Source of the DNA: Siderastrea siderea
Lineage: Eukaryota > Cnidaria > Anthozoa > Scleractinia > Rhizangiidae
Length of the DNA: 64,000 bases
Direction: 5' to 3'
Assembly (NCBI GenBank): GCA_964030785.1
Contig: OZ034967.1
Location: 49,636,533 to 49,700,532, forward strand
Below the pieces are notes generated by a model, which had not been told where the DNA came from, ran no database searches, and worked only from the letters and a program-made list of their open reading frames with translations. Position numbers and translations under genes: made by a program. How positions within the stretch are numbered: position 1 is the stretch's first letter; every line of letters begins with the position of its first letter. Below, one piece after another: positions 34,586 through 44,441 of this stretch.

Positions 34586-36504
34586 AGAGAAAGTGCACAG
34601 GAGAGAGAGAAGAAAGTGCGCCGGAGATGAATTCTAAAACGTGAAGAGAGTACGTGCTGTCCAAGTTGGGAAACACTTGACTGGTTACTAAATACATAAT
34701 GGAGTGAATTTATTTGCAGCACACACATTTTCCCGTGAAGAAGCACCTGTTCTTTGTTTTTTCCATTGGTCGCTTTTTAATGCCACAGCCATATGCGTAC
34801 GAATTTCACGTTTGAGACTTCATCTCCTGTGCAATTTCTCTTCATTAGGATCAGACTTGGTAACTGCAAATGATCAGAGGTCAAATTTAACTGAGAATAC
34901 CAAACAGCGCAAGCCACAAAATATCCACCAGTTATCAGAAAATTGATCAGATATGAGCTCGAGATCTAACTAAAATGCGACACCTAAGTTGTAATGGCTC
35001 AATTCAGTCACCTTTTAAAAATCCTCCAAACTAAACCCACTACAAAAACACAAGTAGCAAAACTGGTCAAAAGACCGATAAAAGGCACGGTGTACAAAGA
35101 CTTGAAATAGGAGTCGTGCAGGCGACCTGATAGCCCGACGTGATGCACGTGTTGATGTCGACCTTTAAGCTGTGCGTTATGGTAGCCACCGCTGTCTGAG
35201 CCCGCTGAATGGTCGGTATCTATCAGTGAATAAATTAATTGAAGTATGTGGACCGGTTTATGCACTGGTTTACTACTGCTTTATTTTTGTTGGAGAACTC
35301 AAATACCTCATTCATAAAAAGATGTGTTCCTTATTCTTTTTCACCCAAAGTTAAGTGCAAAGCAGTTTCCTAAACCCTTCTATTTGGCATATATTAAGCA
35401 CTTCCCCCATCATAATCCCTTTTCAGGAAAGTAACCGACTGGAAGCAATTCACGGGCAGTTGTGCTCCTCATATCTACTTCGACAAGAAATAGCTCTTGT
35501 TCGCTCTTGATTAACATTTTTATGCAACCAAAAATGAATAGAGGAACTGTCCGTAGACACCTAGATTCAACGATATTTTGAAAATTCCTCTCAAAAAGGA
35601 CGATTTAAATCAAAACAAAGAGAGAAAGTAGAATCGAAAAAAAAAACCGCGAGATGTACGCAAAAGGCAATTATGAGTGGTGTAGAACAATGAAGACATA
35701 CAAGTATGGTACGTAATATTTTGCGTTGCTTACCGCCATGCCTTTACTGCCGTCTTCTTCTTTGAAATTAAAGAACCGTGTCCATCGTATCCCTGTTGCT
35801 TTAATAAATTCATGTCTGAAGCTAAAGCTCAAGTTGTCCTGGAGCCTTTGGGTCCTTGTTTGACAAAAGTGTGGCCAATCTCGATGACTACAATATAAAG
35901 GTTCACTATTGAAGTGCTCGTTTTGGATAAGTTTCGAACATGTTGGGCACCACACCATTATTTTTTCTTTTTGCATATAAAACTATTCCCACTATGCCTT
36001 TCATGGTCATTCAGCGTTGCAATGAGTCGCATTCAACTGTGTAACCAATATGTATACCCGTATACCCGATAACGCAAAATGCGCAAGGTGGTAAAAACAC
36101 CTTTTCGTAATGCTAGTTCCCTTGCTTTTTATGGGAAAGACCTGGATTTTCAGTCACTTATTTCTACTGTAGTAGTGTTTAGATTGATTGCCTTTTTGTT
36201 TCTTATCTCTAAAGAAATTATGCCGAAATCACTTGTTAGAACTTCTAGCAAAGCGGGAACTTTCGTAACTAGGCCGTTTATGAGGCATTGGTAACTTAAA
36301 AATTCACCAAAAAATAAGGAAACATCCAATTCACTTCGTTTTTTTTTAGATTATCAATAGACATCTTAAACCTCCCTCAAATTTGCGTGGATAGAGATTG
36401 GTTCAAAGTAGCACAATCGCCTTACCAAACTCGCGTTGCAAAAAATGGGCTTTTTGCGAACTGTGATTCCTTTCAAAGGCAAAACGTTTCAAACGTTTTT
36501 TGGC

Positions 36505-36860
36505 TTACATGATTCTTTTCGCCACAAGTTCCGTCATGGTTTTCTTGCCGAGCAAACGTTCAATGGCTTTGATCATCTTGGTATCGGCTTTTCACTTGTC
36601 TTTCAAATTCTTAGCATGACTGTAATGAATGTCATGTTGTTTGGCAATCTTGTCCAAACGATTGATGCTGGGATCTCCACGTTTGAGACGTTTGGCCAAA
36701 TGAGTACCAGGTCCCATGTACTGATAACCGGGCCAATGAAATTCAATGCCTGTTTTGGCCAACCATTTTTGAACGTCCCCACCTCATCTTCGTTGTATTC
36801 TTTTTTTCCTTGTCCTCCTTTTGGCCGGTGTTTTCTTGGGACGGGACTTCATTTTTTCAG
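36505..36860 (-). pseudogene. phospholipase-A2-like Polinton protein (frameshift and TGA)
   Basis: It starts at the ATG near 36,853 with a very basic N-terminus (MKSRPKKTPAKRRTRKKR). After a frame change it reads WPGYQYMGPGTHLAKRL, then DKIAKQHDIHYSHAKNL with the His-Asp catalytic pair, and a helical tail TMTELVAKRIM. This is the short PLA2-like fold found in parvovirus VP1 and in Polinton/adintovirus proteins, where it is thought to help cross endosomal membranes. An in-frame TGA follows KNLKDK. The motif is clear and the copy is broken. Confidence 0.65.
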
Positions 36861-37540
36861 TCACTGTCGTAATCTAATGGACGTCTTAACTTTTTGCCTT
36901 GAGCCCAATCTTCCCACCCGGGCGAGGGTTTCAACGGTTCCACTTGTCGAGCGCTTTTTCTTCTGACAGGACCAGGACCTTTGCCTTTGCCTTTGCCCCG
37001 AGGACTAGCAGCGTACTGTTTTTCAAAGGTTTTCCGTCGTTCTCGAATGGCTTGCAAACGGGTGGTGAGATCACTATCTCGTCGACTAGTTGAAGGAGTG
37101 ACTTTACTGGTGGACGCCTTGCCTTTCTTGACTGGTGCACTGCTTTTTCGTCCTGAAGGAGTGATTTGTGGTTTGGGGGTGGACGGACTGCCTTTTATCA
37201 TGTGTTTCAACCATTGTTCCACAGGACCCGTGACCAAATCCCCTTCTTCCTCTTCCTCCTCTCCGGGTGGGCCACCAGGAGCACCAAACCCTACACCACC
37301 AGGACGTAATTGTTTGGTTAACTTGGTCAGTTCTTGACTGAGAGGTTTGGTTTTGGTATTGACGATGGTCGGAGGTAGTTTGGGATCTGCCAACAGAACA
37401 TGTTTTTTAGCAGCCAACGTGGCCGCTTTGTTGAGGAGAGCATTTTCTGTTAACTCTCCCTTGTAATATTGAATGAGTTGATCTAAATCCTTTTGAGGAA
37501 TCATGTACACTTCTTCCATCAAGCGCAGCACTCTGTACAC
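36857..37540 (-). CDS. 227-aa Polinton protein, function unknown
   Basis: An open frame overlapping the PLA2-like gene by a few bases. The N-terminal 70 residues are helical (PQKDLDQLIQYYKGELTEN, then ALLNKAATLAAKKHVLL). The middle is a Gly/Glu/Pro-rich linker with six consecutive Glu. The C-terminal half is basic and Ser/Pro-rich, with SGRKSS, RGKGKGKGPG and RRKSAR, like a DNA- or virion-associated tail. The probable start is the internal Met before IPQKDL. It is one of the few frames in this element without a lesion. Confidence 0.6.
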   Translation of the reverse strand: MYRVLRLMEEVYMIPQKDLDQLIQYYKGELTENALLNKAATLAAKKHVLLADPKLPPTIVNTKTKPLSQELTKLTKQLRPGGVGFGAPGGPPGEEEEEEGDLVTGPVEQWLKHMIKGSPSTPKPQITPSGRKSSAPVKKGKASTSKVTPSTSRRDSDLTTRLQAIRERRKTFEKQYAASPRGKGKGKGPGPVRRKSARQVEPLKPSPGWEDWAQGKKLRRPLDYDSD

Positions 37541-37709
37541 AGTTCTTCGTCGACCGAGGAGCGATACGCTTCACAACATAAACTCATCAAGGTTTGCATA
37601 TGCTTTTGGTACAGCTCCTGATATTTATGCTTCCAGTAGTGGCAACACGCTTTCCATTCCTCTTGTTCCCGATTGGCGTCTTGCAACAGGGTGACCCACG
37701 TTTGAAGTT

Positions 37710-38042
37710 TTAGCGTCGTCGAACACATTGAGCTAACACGTTGTTGAGACCATGCCACAATCCTCTGCCTATTTGCGAGACGAGCCGCTGACGACGTTTT
37801 TTCACCGAATGTTGGCGACGACCCAGGTTTCGTAGCACCCCTTTATAGGGACGGAGCTGTGCCATGATGGGTGGTGTCACAGGAATGTTGTTTCTCAACA
37901 GGTATAACACCTGTTCACTCACAGCATTGATTTGATCTGCATTGGCATGTTGTAAGGGTTCTTGACGTTTGAAACGACTGGTTTCTTTTAACAGGGACCG
38001 TAAAAATGGCCACTGACGTTGAAGACGTTTCATACTCCTCAC
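37710..38042 (-). CDS. small basic Polinton protein, function unknown
   Basis: 110 codons starting MRSMKRLQRQWPFLRSLL. Basic clusters (KKRRQRL) and the pattern PPIMAQLRPYKGVLRNL suggest a nucleic-acid-binding or core protein. Similar small basic frames are common in cnidarian Polintons by my recollection. An overlapping frame at 37,519-37,758 is rich in Trp and Cys and may be its C-terminal continuation after a frameshift, or a shadow. Confidence 0.45.
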   Translation of the reverse strand: MRSMKRLQRQWPFLRSLLKETSRFKRQEPLQHANADQINAVSEQVLYLLRNNIPVTPPIMAQLRPYKGVLRNLGRRQHSVKKRRQRLVSQIGRGLWHGLNNVLAQCVRRR

Positions 38043-38099
38043 GGCTTTCGTCGAAAATTGGAAACAACGCCTCCTACACCTAGGGCTCCCATTTTTTTT

Positions 38100-38175
38100 T
38101 ACTGTTTACTCTTGCCGAGTTTAACCCCAGCTTTAGCTGCTCCTTTCAGCAGAGACTAAATACTTCCTCCCGCAT
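38100..38175 (-). other. short Gly/Ala/Lys-rich frame
   Basis: On the minus strand the words LLKGAAKAGVKLGKSKQ precede a stop just before an A-run at 38,090-38,098. It could be a tiny virion peptide or the tail of a broken gene. No start is visible. Confidence 0.25.
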
Positions 38176-38549
38176 TTACTCTACGACATTTTCTTGTTCT
38201 TTTTGTTCTTCTTCTTCTTCTTTTTGGGGCCATGGTTCTGAGTCCATGAGGGTGGGACTGTGAGGGTTCACCTTTTTATCCTTTTCCACCCAGTAACTTT
38301 TAGACATCAAAGGACGATGACATCCATCCATGTAGCAATGAACACCCACTTGTTGGTACACAAAATGACGATAATATTCTTGCACACACCGTTTGTATAG
38401 GGGTGGAGTAAAATCAATGATGGTGTCATCCAACGTTTGCATCTTAATAAAAAACCTTCCAGTCCCTCAAAGGGAATCCCACAGACATAAGTTCTCAATT
38501 CGATCAAGGCTTTGGCGTAGGTGGTAAAAGGAAACCGACTCATGTCCAT
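38176..38549 (-). pseudogene. unidentified Polinton protein, frameshifted
   Basis: The first frame starts MDMSRFPFTTYAKALIEL at 38,549. A frame change near 38,440 leads to LDDTIIDFTPPLYKRCVQEY and a segment with HFVYQQVGVHCYMDGCH, then an acidic Glu/Gln tail ending at 38,176. Two Cys/His in the middle could bind metal. I do not recognise the family. Confidence 0.45.
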
Positions 38550-39055
38550 TTTGAAACTGTATTTTTTTGAAATCGTTCTATCCTTTCACCACGGTGCCCA
38601 CGGCAGCCAAACACGCTACCAAAGTACTGTTTTCCACAATCGGACCTGCGATCATCCCGGCAGCCATGAGTAGCAAAGCCATTCCATTGAACAAGGCGTT
38701 GTAAAACTTGAAACGATTCAACATCTTTCGATAACACCACCACTGTTTGTAGTAAAAGGCATACAAGGAATCCATTCTTTGCAAAAGGTCCGGTTTAAGC
38801 TTTAAACAATTCACTTTGGACAATGATCCGTTGAGCAAGGACACTGTTACTTTTTCTTTGGGAGACAACTTCTCAAAACGAATACCGCGACGAATTGGTT
38901 TGCACGGTGGGACATCCTCCTTGTTTATAGCTGGTCACGATGCTGTTGGTAGTGGTGATATTGGAAATTTCTCGTCGTTGGGCGATTTGTTGTTGATCTT
39001 GCAACAACATGCGAAATCGACGTTGCAAATCCGCCTGGTTTAACGTCCTAGGAGA
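38548..39055 (-). pseudogene. membrane-anchored Polinton protein, frameshifted
   Basis: A Gln-rich, probably coiled-coil start (LQRRFRMLLQDQQQIAQRR) is followed after a frame change near 38,930 by RRGIRFEKLSPKEKVTVSLL. Near the end are two hydrophobic helices (FNGMALLLMAAGMIAGPIV and LVACLAAVGTVV) separated by ENST. A TAG follows VVKG, with more residues in frame behind it. Two membrane spans suggest an inner-membrane or virion-membrane protein. The function is unknown. Confidence 0.5.
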
Positions 39056-39066
39056 CCCACGAGGTG

Positions 39067-39134
39067 TTACTTGTTGAGAGGAACTAGGTCGTGACTAAGG
39101 CAAGGAAGGAGATGGTTGAGGACGGCGGGGGTGA

Positions 39135-39184
<50 letters not shown>

Positions 39185-39612
39185 GGGCCGTCCACGCGGG
39201 GTGCTGGCTCTTCCCGGTCCTCCTCCTCCTCCCGGGGACAATCTGGGACTACCCCTGTGTGGAGTGCGTGCTCCCGAACAAAGAAGGCGACTCCCACGAT
39301 GAGGTGTTCCCGCTCCTGTGGAAGGTTTTCTGGATCTTGCAGAAGTGCCCACCCCTGCGGGGGCCAAACCACCAACAACGCCGGGAGGGGATGGAGGGAC
39401 TCCAAATAAAGGGTCATTTCTTCCACGGGCAATTGTTCCCAGGCTTGGTCAATCAGGGACTGGTCCCCGGTGTTTAAAACTTCTTGAATGGTTCCGGGTG
39501 ACACACGGTTGGTGGTCGAGGAGCCTACCCCCGCAGGTGAAACGGTTACGTAAGTTTGCGGAGGACGTCGGGATCCATCATCATCTGCCATGCTCGATCT
39601 TCTAACGTCCAC
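39067..39612 (-). CDS. 181-aa acidic Polinton protein, function unknown
   Basis: An open frame from ATG 39,612, below a TATA-like tatataatt (39,689-39,702). A Pro/Gly/Ser-rich start is followed by a helical middle (LIDQAWEQLPVEEMTLYL) and a run of Asp-Glu pairs encoded by a (GAGGAC)n hexamer repeat at 39,131-39,182. The tract makes the protein strongly acidic near residue 155. I do not recognise it. Confidence 0.5.
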
Positions 39613-39745
39613 ACCAGTTTACGAAAATACGTTTCGTTGTATCGTTCAATGAGACGTTGAATGGAATTTCTACACCTTTGTTGGACCAAATTATATACCT
39701 CTAGCAGGCACGGAGATCCATGTGTTCCAAAGGCATGCTATGAAA
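39545..39745 (-). pseudogene. short helical Polinton frame
   Basis: It contains LEVYNLVQQRCRNSIQRL and YNETYFRKLVWTLEDRAW on the minus strand, and ends near 39,547 within the start of the acidic-protein gene. An ATG in another frame (MPLEHMDLRAC) suggests one frameshift. Too short to assign. Confidence 0.3.
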
Positions 39746-39814
39746 GTAATCGCCCACGATCTTTTCCAAACAAACCCAATATAAATGGGGAGGAAGTCCC
39801 TGCAACCTTCTACT

Positions 39815-40497
39815 TTATTCTCTCGTGGGCATGCTGTGCTTTTGATAATAACGAGTCCATCCCTCGTCCTTTAAGAGGTGACTCAACAAAAGTTGTTGAT
39901 CGGTGGAGGCAGGATGCAAGTCCAAGACCAAATACCCATAAGGGCGCTTGGTGGCGTGATGAAAGGTTTCCGAACTGTCTTTCCACGTGGTGGGAAACGA
40001 TTGAAGGAGAACATTACGTACCCCCAATCGATCTCGTGGGTTCTTGAACGCCACGATGTAATGGGCCTTGCGGGAAGTGCTTTTGGCATATTTGCCCACG
40101 GGAAACATGCACAAGTAGATGACTGTGACGTTTTGATGGTGGGAATGTTTGGTAAATAAATCCAACACGCTCTTATCGTTGCTCCCTTCGTCCATCAAAT
40201 CATCCAACACCAAAACCCCTCACCCTTGAGGAAACCATTGGACCAGGGCTTGGTGATCGGGAATACCTTCGTCAAACATGACACCACGATTTGCTTGGGT
40301 TGAAATCGGTCTTGCCAAGCTCCATAACAGTAATGCACTTGTGTGGGAGGGATTTCAAACAACTCGGGGTTCTCTAACGTGAGTTTTTCCGTAAACATGG
40401 TTTTGCCGCACTCCGAAGGACCCACCACCAAAATACTAGAGGGGGTGTGAAAGCGATAGGCTCTTCCCAGTATGACACTCCCGAGAAAAAATGACAC
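39815..40497 (-). pseudogene. Polinton packaging ATPase (FtsK/HerA, A32-like), frameshifted
   Basis: Walker A GPSECGKT at about 40,400-40,423. Then, after a frameshift near 40,212, Walker B at the start of the second frame (VLDDLMDEG). A polar sensor-like region follows (FTKHSHHQNVTVIYLCM), and a C-terminal region ends LLKDEGWTRYYQKHS. About 225 codons together, the usual size. The enzyme would pump genome DNA into the capsid. The frameshift falls just before Walker B, so this copy yields no full enzyme. Confidence 0.85.
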
Positions 40498-40657
40498 ACA
40501 CTTTGATTCATGGTTTCACCTTTTATTAATTAACAACAACGCTGATGATAAGGGCTTTGACACACCTTGTACCAAACCAACTCGTTATAAATCAACTGTT
40601 TGACTCTTTCACTTGCTTTGTGATCATTACTCACATAATCGTAATCTGAAAAGTCAT

Positions 40658-41074
40658 TTAAAACTCTTGCAACGTGCGTCCACGGGTTTTGGCTTTCAAG
40701 TACAACAACGCATAATCACCACAACTCTTGCCATTGATGGCTTGAAGGGACTTGCCATTGGTCACCGCGTACTTCCACGTATGTCGAACGATCCAGTTTC
40801 TCAAAGGGGCGGCTTGTTCGTACCTTTCTAAGGGCAGGGCGTAACTATCCATCACTTCACACACGTTGTGATAGGTCCAGAGGGCCAACCAATGCTGACC
40901 GGGTTGATGAGGGTCCGTGTTCACAATATAGGTTGTGGGTGTTTTCTTGTCGGGTTTCGTGGGCAAACGATCACAAGCCACCGTCCCATAAAAGTAAGGT
41001 TTTAATTGAGGATCGTCGTGCGCCAGATAATCCGACTGCACATTGTTCAAAGCAACTTTTTCCATCTTTTCCAT
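40658..41074 (-). CDS. adenain-like cysteine protease (maturation protease)
   Basis: 138 intact codons. The catalytic triad of adenovirus-type proteases is visible: His61 in PGQHWLALW, Asp76 in VMDSYALP and Cys118 in GKSCGDYALLYL, with the supporting Gln111 upstream. Family members in Polintons cut capsid precursors during maturation. The start MEKMEK follows a possible leader. It sits between the ATPase and the major capsid gene, as in many Polintons. It is one of the few frames without a lesion, which may be chance given its length. Confidence 0.85.
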   Translation of the reverse strand: MEKMEKVALNNVQSDYLAHDDPQLKPYFYGTVACDRLPTKPDKKTPTTYIVNTDPHQPGQHWLALWTYHNVCEVMDSYALPLERYEQAAPLRNWIVRHTWKYAVTNGKSLQAINGKSCGDYALLYLKAKTRGRTLQEF

Positions 41075-41080
41075 CTTCTT

Positions 41081-42469
41081 CTAATGCTGATAGATGTCGT
41101 ACAACTCCGCTCCGTTCGGGTCGATCTCCAACAAACTCTCAAACCCTCCATACACGAGCACGGTTATATTGATGTTAGGAGCTGCTCCAAATTCCAAGAT
41201 CAGTCGCAAGTCTCCAGTTTGCTTGGGTTTTAGGGTTTTACCAGCACATCCATTAGCCACATTGTCAAACATTAACAGAGTACAATTTTTGGCTTTCCCC
41301 CAATCTCCTCGCTGCACCATGTTGCCTTGCTTTTTGCCCCAGGCTCCACTCGCTTGAAGAAATCGAAAGTACCCCAGTTTATCTCGGTCTCCACTGTCAT
41401 GAACCAACTATAGGGTTTCATAAGGGAATTCTTCTCCTCTCACCATCTGTCGAATGGAACGCAGTCCAAATTTCTGGAAGCAGAAGGGTTCTCTGGTCAC
41501 ACCTCCATTAAAGGCTCGACTGTCCAACATGCCCACAATCAAACGGTCAGGAACTCTGTTGGTGAGATTGCCTTGCATGTTGAGGGTTTGGATTTCACTG
41601 CGAACCGTGGGGTAGGAGGCCATGTCTCTGGCATTGTGTCTTCTGGCAGAAAGGGTCTTGTACACAGCTTCATGTACGCAGAGTTGACAGAGATGAAAGC
41701 GAAGCTTCATGTCATCCTCCATTAAGCGACCCGCTAACCCCACTCCATTGAAAAATAGGTTAGGACTATTAAAGTGAAATTTCATCATGATTTCCACACC
41801 TGGCACGAACACCTTGCCCGTGTGAAACACTTTAAAGTGAAGGGTAAACACCAAACTGTGACGAGCTCCATCCAAATAACTGGCGGTTTCTGCTTTGGAC
41901 ATAGCCAACGCGGCTTTGCGATTGGCACTGAGAGCTTGCCAGTCTACATGTCCGGCACCACTATTAGCAGCCAAATTGGTGTTGTTTGTTGTCCATTGGG
42001 GTGGGAAATCCACAGCATTAAACCAACTTTGAGCTGCCAACACCGTTTTTCTCCTCTCGGTTGAAATTCAGCAAGTCTTCATGTAGGCTTTGTAATGATA
42101 CGTGTCTGATAGCGGACTGATCAAGGTACCATTCAGCTGCAGGTCAATTTGTTTGATGATGGTATGAGCCAAATTGTTGGTGACCCACAGTTTTTGACCA
42201 GCTCCCAAGTTATCATTGGTGATCTTTTGCAAACGTAGCTCCATGGTAAAATAACTACGTCTCAAATCCACATAATCGTCCAAAGCAGGAATGATAATTT
42301 CCATGGGGTTGATGCCTGTGGTGGTGGGTTGATTGGTGACCATTCGATAGGCAACGATGCTCATGTCTGTAGGAGGTACCTTGAACACTGTCAAAGCCGG
42401 GTCGATGGTCCCTTCGAAACGGGTGTGAGTGGTAGGTGGTGGCGCTTCCAAACGGATGTTTGGTGGCAT
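41081..42469 (-). pseudogene. Polinton major capsid protein (double jelly roll), broken
   Basis: The likely start is ATG 42,469 (MPPNIRLEAPPP), 57 bases below the TATA box. The upstream in-frame ATG at 42,514 lies too close to it. Three open pieces in the same order and overall frame cover about 460 codons: strand-rich N-part (ALDDYVDLRRSYFTMEL, then TIIKQIDLQLNGTLI), middle (PGVEIMMKFHFNSPNLFF, then MEDDMKLRFHLCQLC) and C-part (LGYFRFLQASGAW, then GDLRLILEFG). A stop inside a short out-of-frame patch near 42,065 and a TAG near 41,406 break it. The product would form the hexons of an icosahedral shell. Confidence 0.85.
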
Positions 42470-42525
42470 TTTTTTAACGTCAACGTCTTCTTCTTCTAGA
42501 AGTAAAAGGACCATGTCGTGATGGG

Positions 42526-42533
42526 TTTTTATA
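42526..42533 (-). promoter_or_regulatory. TATA box of the major capsid gene
   Basis: tataaaaa on the minus strand, 57 bases before the chosen ATG. The same spacing class (about 30-80 bases) is seen at 43,132-43,139, 48,186-48,192, 50,329-50,335, 31,332-31,339 and 30,971-30,979. Confidence 0.65.
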
Positions 42534-42716
42534 CCGTCGTTGCCGTGCCAACCGTTGAGCCAAATCCATTTCAGGAATTCTTATGACACTTCCACTCAAC
42601 CACCCCCGCGTTGTCACGGTCGTCTTTTGATCATCATTTTCCAAAAGGGAAACAACCCACCACGTTGAGGCAAACTAGGATGCTACGGATACGTCGAGGA
42701 CGAGAATGGACGGGAG

Positions 42717-43069
42717 TCACACACATCTTCTTCTTCTTCTTTGGACACCAAAAATGACACGTGCTTTTTTCACTTGTTTGGGAAACAATGTACTGGCCAC
42801 ACGCACGGCTTTTTTCACGTTTGGGTTAGCCAACGCTTTCTTGGTTCGTTTGGTGATTTCCTGTTTTATCACTTGTTCGGCTTTTCGTTTGACAGCGCGT
42901 GTCAAACCTGCTTTCAATCCACGAATTGTGTTACTAGGTACTTTCAGTGGATTTCGGGTCCTTTTAAGTCCTTGGAAACCTCCTCGAAACATGTCGGCCA
43001 ATGCAATACCCCTTTCCCATCCTGATAGTACTCGGGAGGTCGAAATCGCGTCAAACTGCCACCAAGCAT
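42717..43069 (-). pseudogene. small basic virion-protein candidate, frameshifted
   Basis: ATG 43,069 (MLGGSLTRFRPPEYYQDG) lies 63 bases below a TATA box. After a frame change near 43,015 it continues GIALADMFRGGFQGLKR and a long Lys/Arg-rich tail (TRAVKRKAEQVIKQEI, ending QRRRRRCV). A Gly-rich start, an amphipathic segment and a basic tail are what adenovirus-like minor core proteins show. The family match is not secure. Confidence 0.5.
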
Positions 43070-43131
43070 GTCTTCTTCTTATTTCTCGTTGCGTACACCA
43101 CTGATAATAAATTTCTTTGTTCTCGTGACTC

Positions 43132-43139
43132 TTTTTATA
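43132..43139 (-). promoter_or_regulatory. TATA box of the small basic gene
   Basis: tataaaaa on the minus strand, 63 bases before ATG 43,069. Confidence 0.6.
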
Positions 43140-43149
43140 CACTACTCAC

Positions 43150-43386
43150 ATGATGTTGTAAGTGTTAGATTCCCCTGCATACCTTTTCCTTTTACCACTT
43201 CGGATTTCAGCCATGCGTTTTCGATGAGCTTTTCGGGCATTTTTTTTTGTCCAACGGTTCCAACCCTTTGGTGATTTTCCAAGCTGCTTTGGGAATGCCT
43301 GCTACAGCTCCTTCACACCTTTACCCCTTTGGGTGGGTTGTCTTTGTCGTCGTTGTCGTGTTCGTTTTCTTCTTTTGTGAGGCATG
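43150..43386 (-). pseudogene. short basic frame, broken
   Basis: Starts MPHKRRKRTRQRRQRQ at about 43,385 and meets a TAG after 27 codons. Beyond it, different frames read GAVAGIPKAAWKITKGL and then ENAWLKSEVVKGKG. At least one frameshift at an A-run near 43,236 is likely. Probably a basic virion-associated protein. Confidence 0.35.
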
Positions 43387-43399
43387 ACTGTCATGTTAC

Positions 43400-44410
43400 C
43401 GTTTTGAAGTGCAACTTGACAATGGTGTTGCCTTCTCCAAACTTGACCAGGTCTCCATTGGTTTCTGCCACTTGCGTTTGAATTATTTCAATAAACTCGT
43501 TGCGAATAGGCATGTATTGTATGTGTCACGGTTCAAAGTAGGTGGTACCTCGTCCTTCACGTTTGTACTTGACTTCACGCAACAAATCAGTCGCGCGAAT
43601 TCCCACAATGGTACTACCCACCACGTCGGAGTACACGTGCAGAGAACGTGTGGGTTCTCCCACCACGGAACGAAATGCCACATTCAAGTTAGTAAAATGC
43701 CAACTACAACTCATGCTTAATTGTAAATAGTTGGAAAGAAAAGATCGAACTGTCCAAAACACGGGTTGCTGTCCTCATCGTTCAAATCGTTCCAATCACT
43801 TTGGGGTTTCATGTTGGGCACTTGATCTCCCATGAATTCTTGTTGTAAGTTGGGTCCCAAAATCAATTCACTGCTCACCTTACGCAACCATCCCATCTTG
43901 AGGGCCAACGTGGTGTTGATGGTGATGGCAGGAATGTCCAGATCACAATGACAAACGTTGGTGTTGTCTATCAACAGGTCTTCACCCTGCCAACGAAACT
44001 TAACGTAGGTGTGTTTGCCCTGATCGTTGGTAAAACGTCCTCCTTTGACCGCGGATTCCTTCCGTTGTTGCTCTAGGTGAGTAATAGCGGCTTTCATCAA
44101 ACTCACTCCATCCACGATCCAATCCAAAGCTTTGATGTCATTGATGATGGTTTGAGCGGATCCTATTTTTGACTGCATTTCTCCTTGTTTTCCACCCACG
44201 TTAGGAACGGTTTGGTCCCATGAGGTTGACAAGATGTTCCCATATTTGACCACCAAATCGTACAAATTCACACAGGCATCCGGTAAAGAAATGGCACTCA
44301 ATCCTACTTGTCATCCCCCGCCAGGTAAACACAATGGATAAGGTAAACGAATCTTGAAAGAATTGGCTTGGTTCCTGGGCCTGGGTAACGCCGCGTAAAA
44401 GGACTTCCTG
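43400..44410 (-). pseudogene. penton-like minor capsid protein, paralogue A (broken)
   Basis: The N-terminus reads KSFYAALPRPRNQANSFKI. An in-frame TGA at 44,311-44,313 stands where paralogue B has Trp (GRGWHVG). The open part 43,717-44,301 holds VGLSAISLPDACVNLYDL-like strands, and LALKMGW, shared with B. After a frameshift near 43,740 come WHFTNLNVAFRSVVGEPTR, LLREVKYKREG and EPLHIQYMPIRNEF. By position and length (about 330 codons) it is probably the single-jelly-roll penton. The fold itself cannot be shown from sequence alone. Confidence 0.6.
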
Positions 44411-44441
44411 TCTCTCTCTTTTGTCGAGTGGGGTCTCTTCT

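Larger units (their letters stand above)
32066..36250. mobile_element. non-coding block probably inserted into the Polinton
   Basis: The repeat units that end at 32,064 resume at 36,252, so the 4.2 kb between look like a later insertion. I see no gene, no Polinton-like content and no TATA-ORF pairs. The block holds a three-unit tandem repeat (32,761-32,897) and a fold-back (34,407-34,585). I could not identify its ends or a target duplication. Confidence 0.5.

Noticed and set aside
36436..36966. 176-codon plus-strand frame
   Set aside because: Antisense of the PLA2-like gene and of the end of the 227-aa gene.
39116..39409. Ser-rich plus-strand frame
   Set aside because: Antisense reading of the (GAGGAC)n tract in the acidic Polinton gene.
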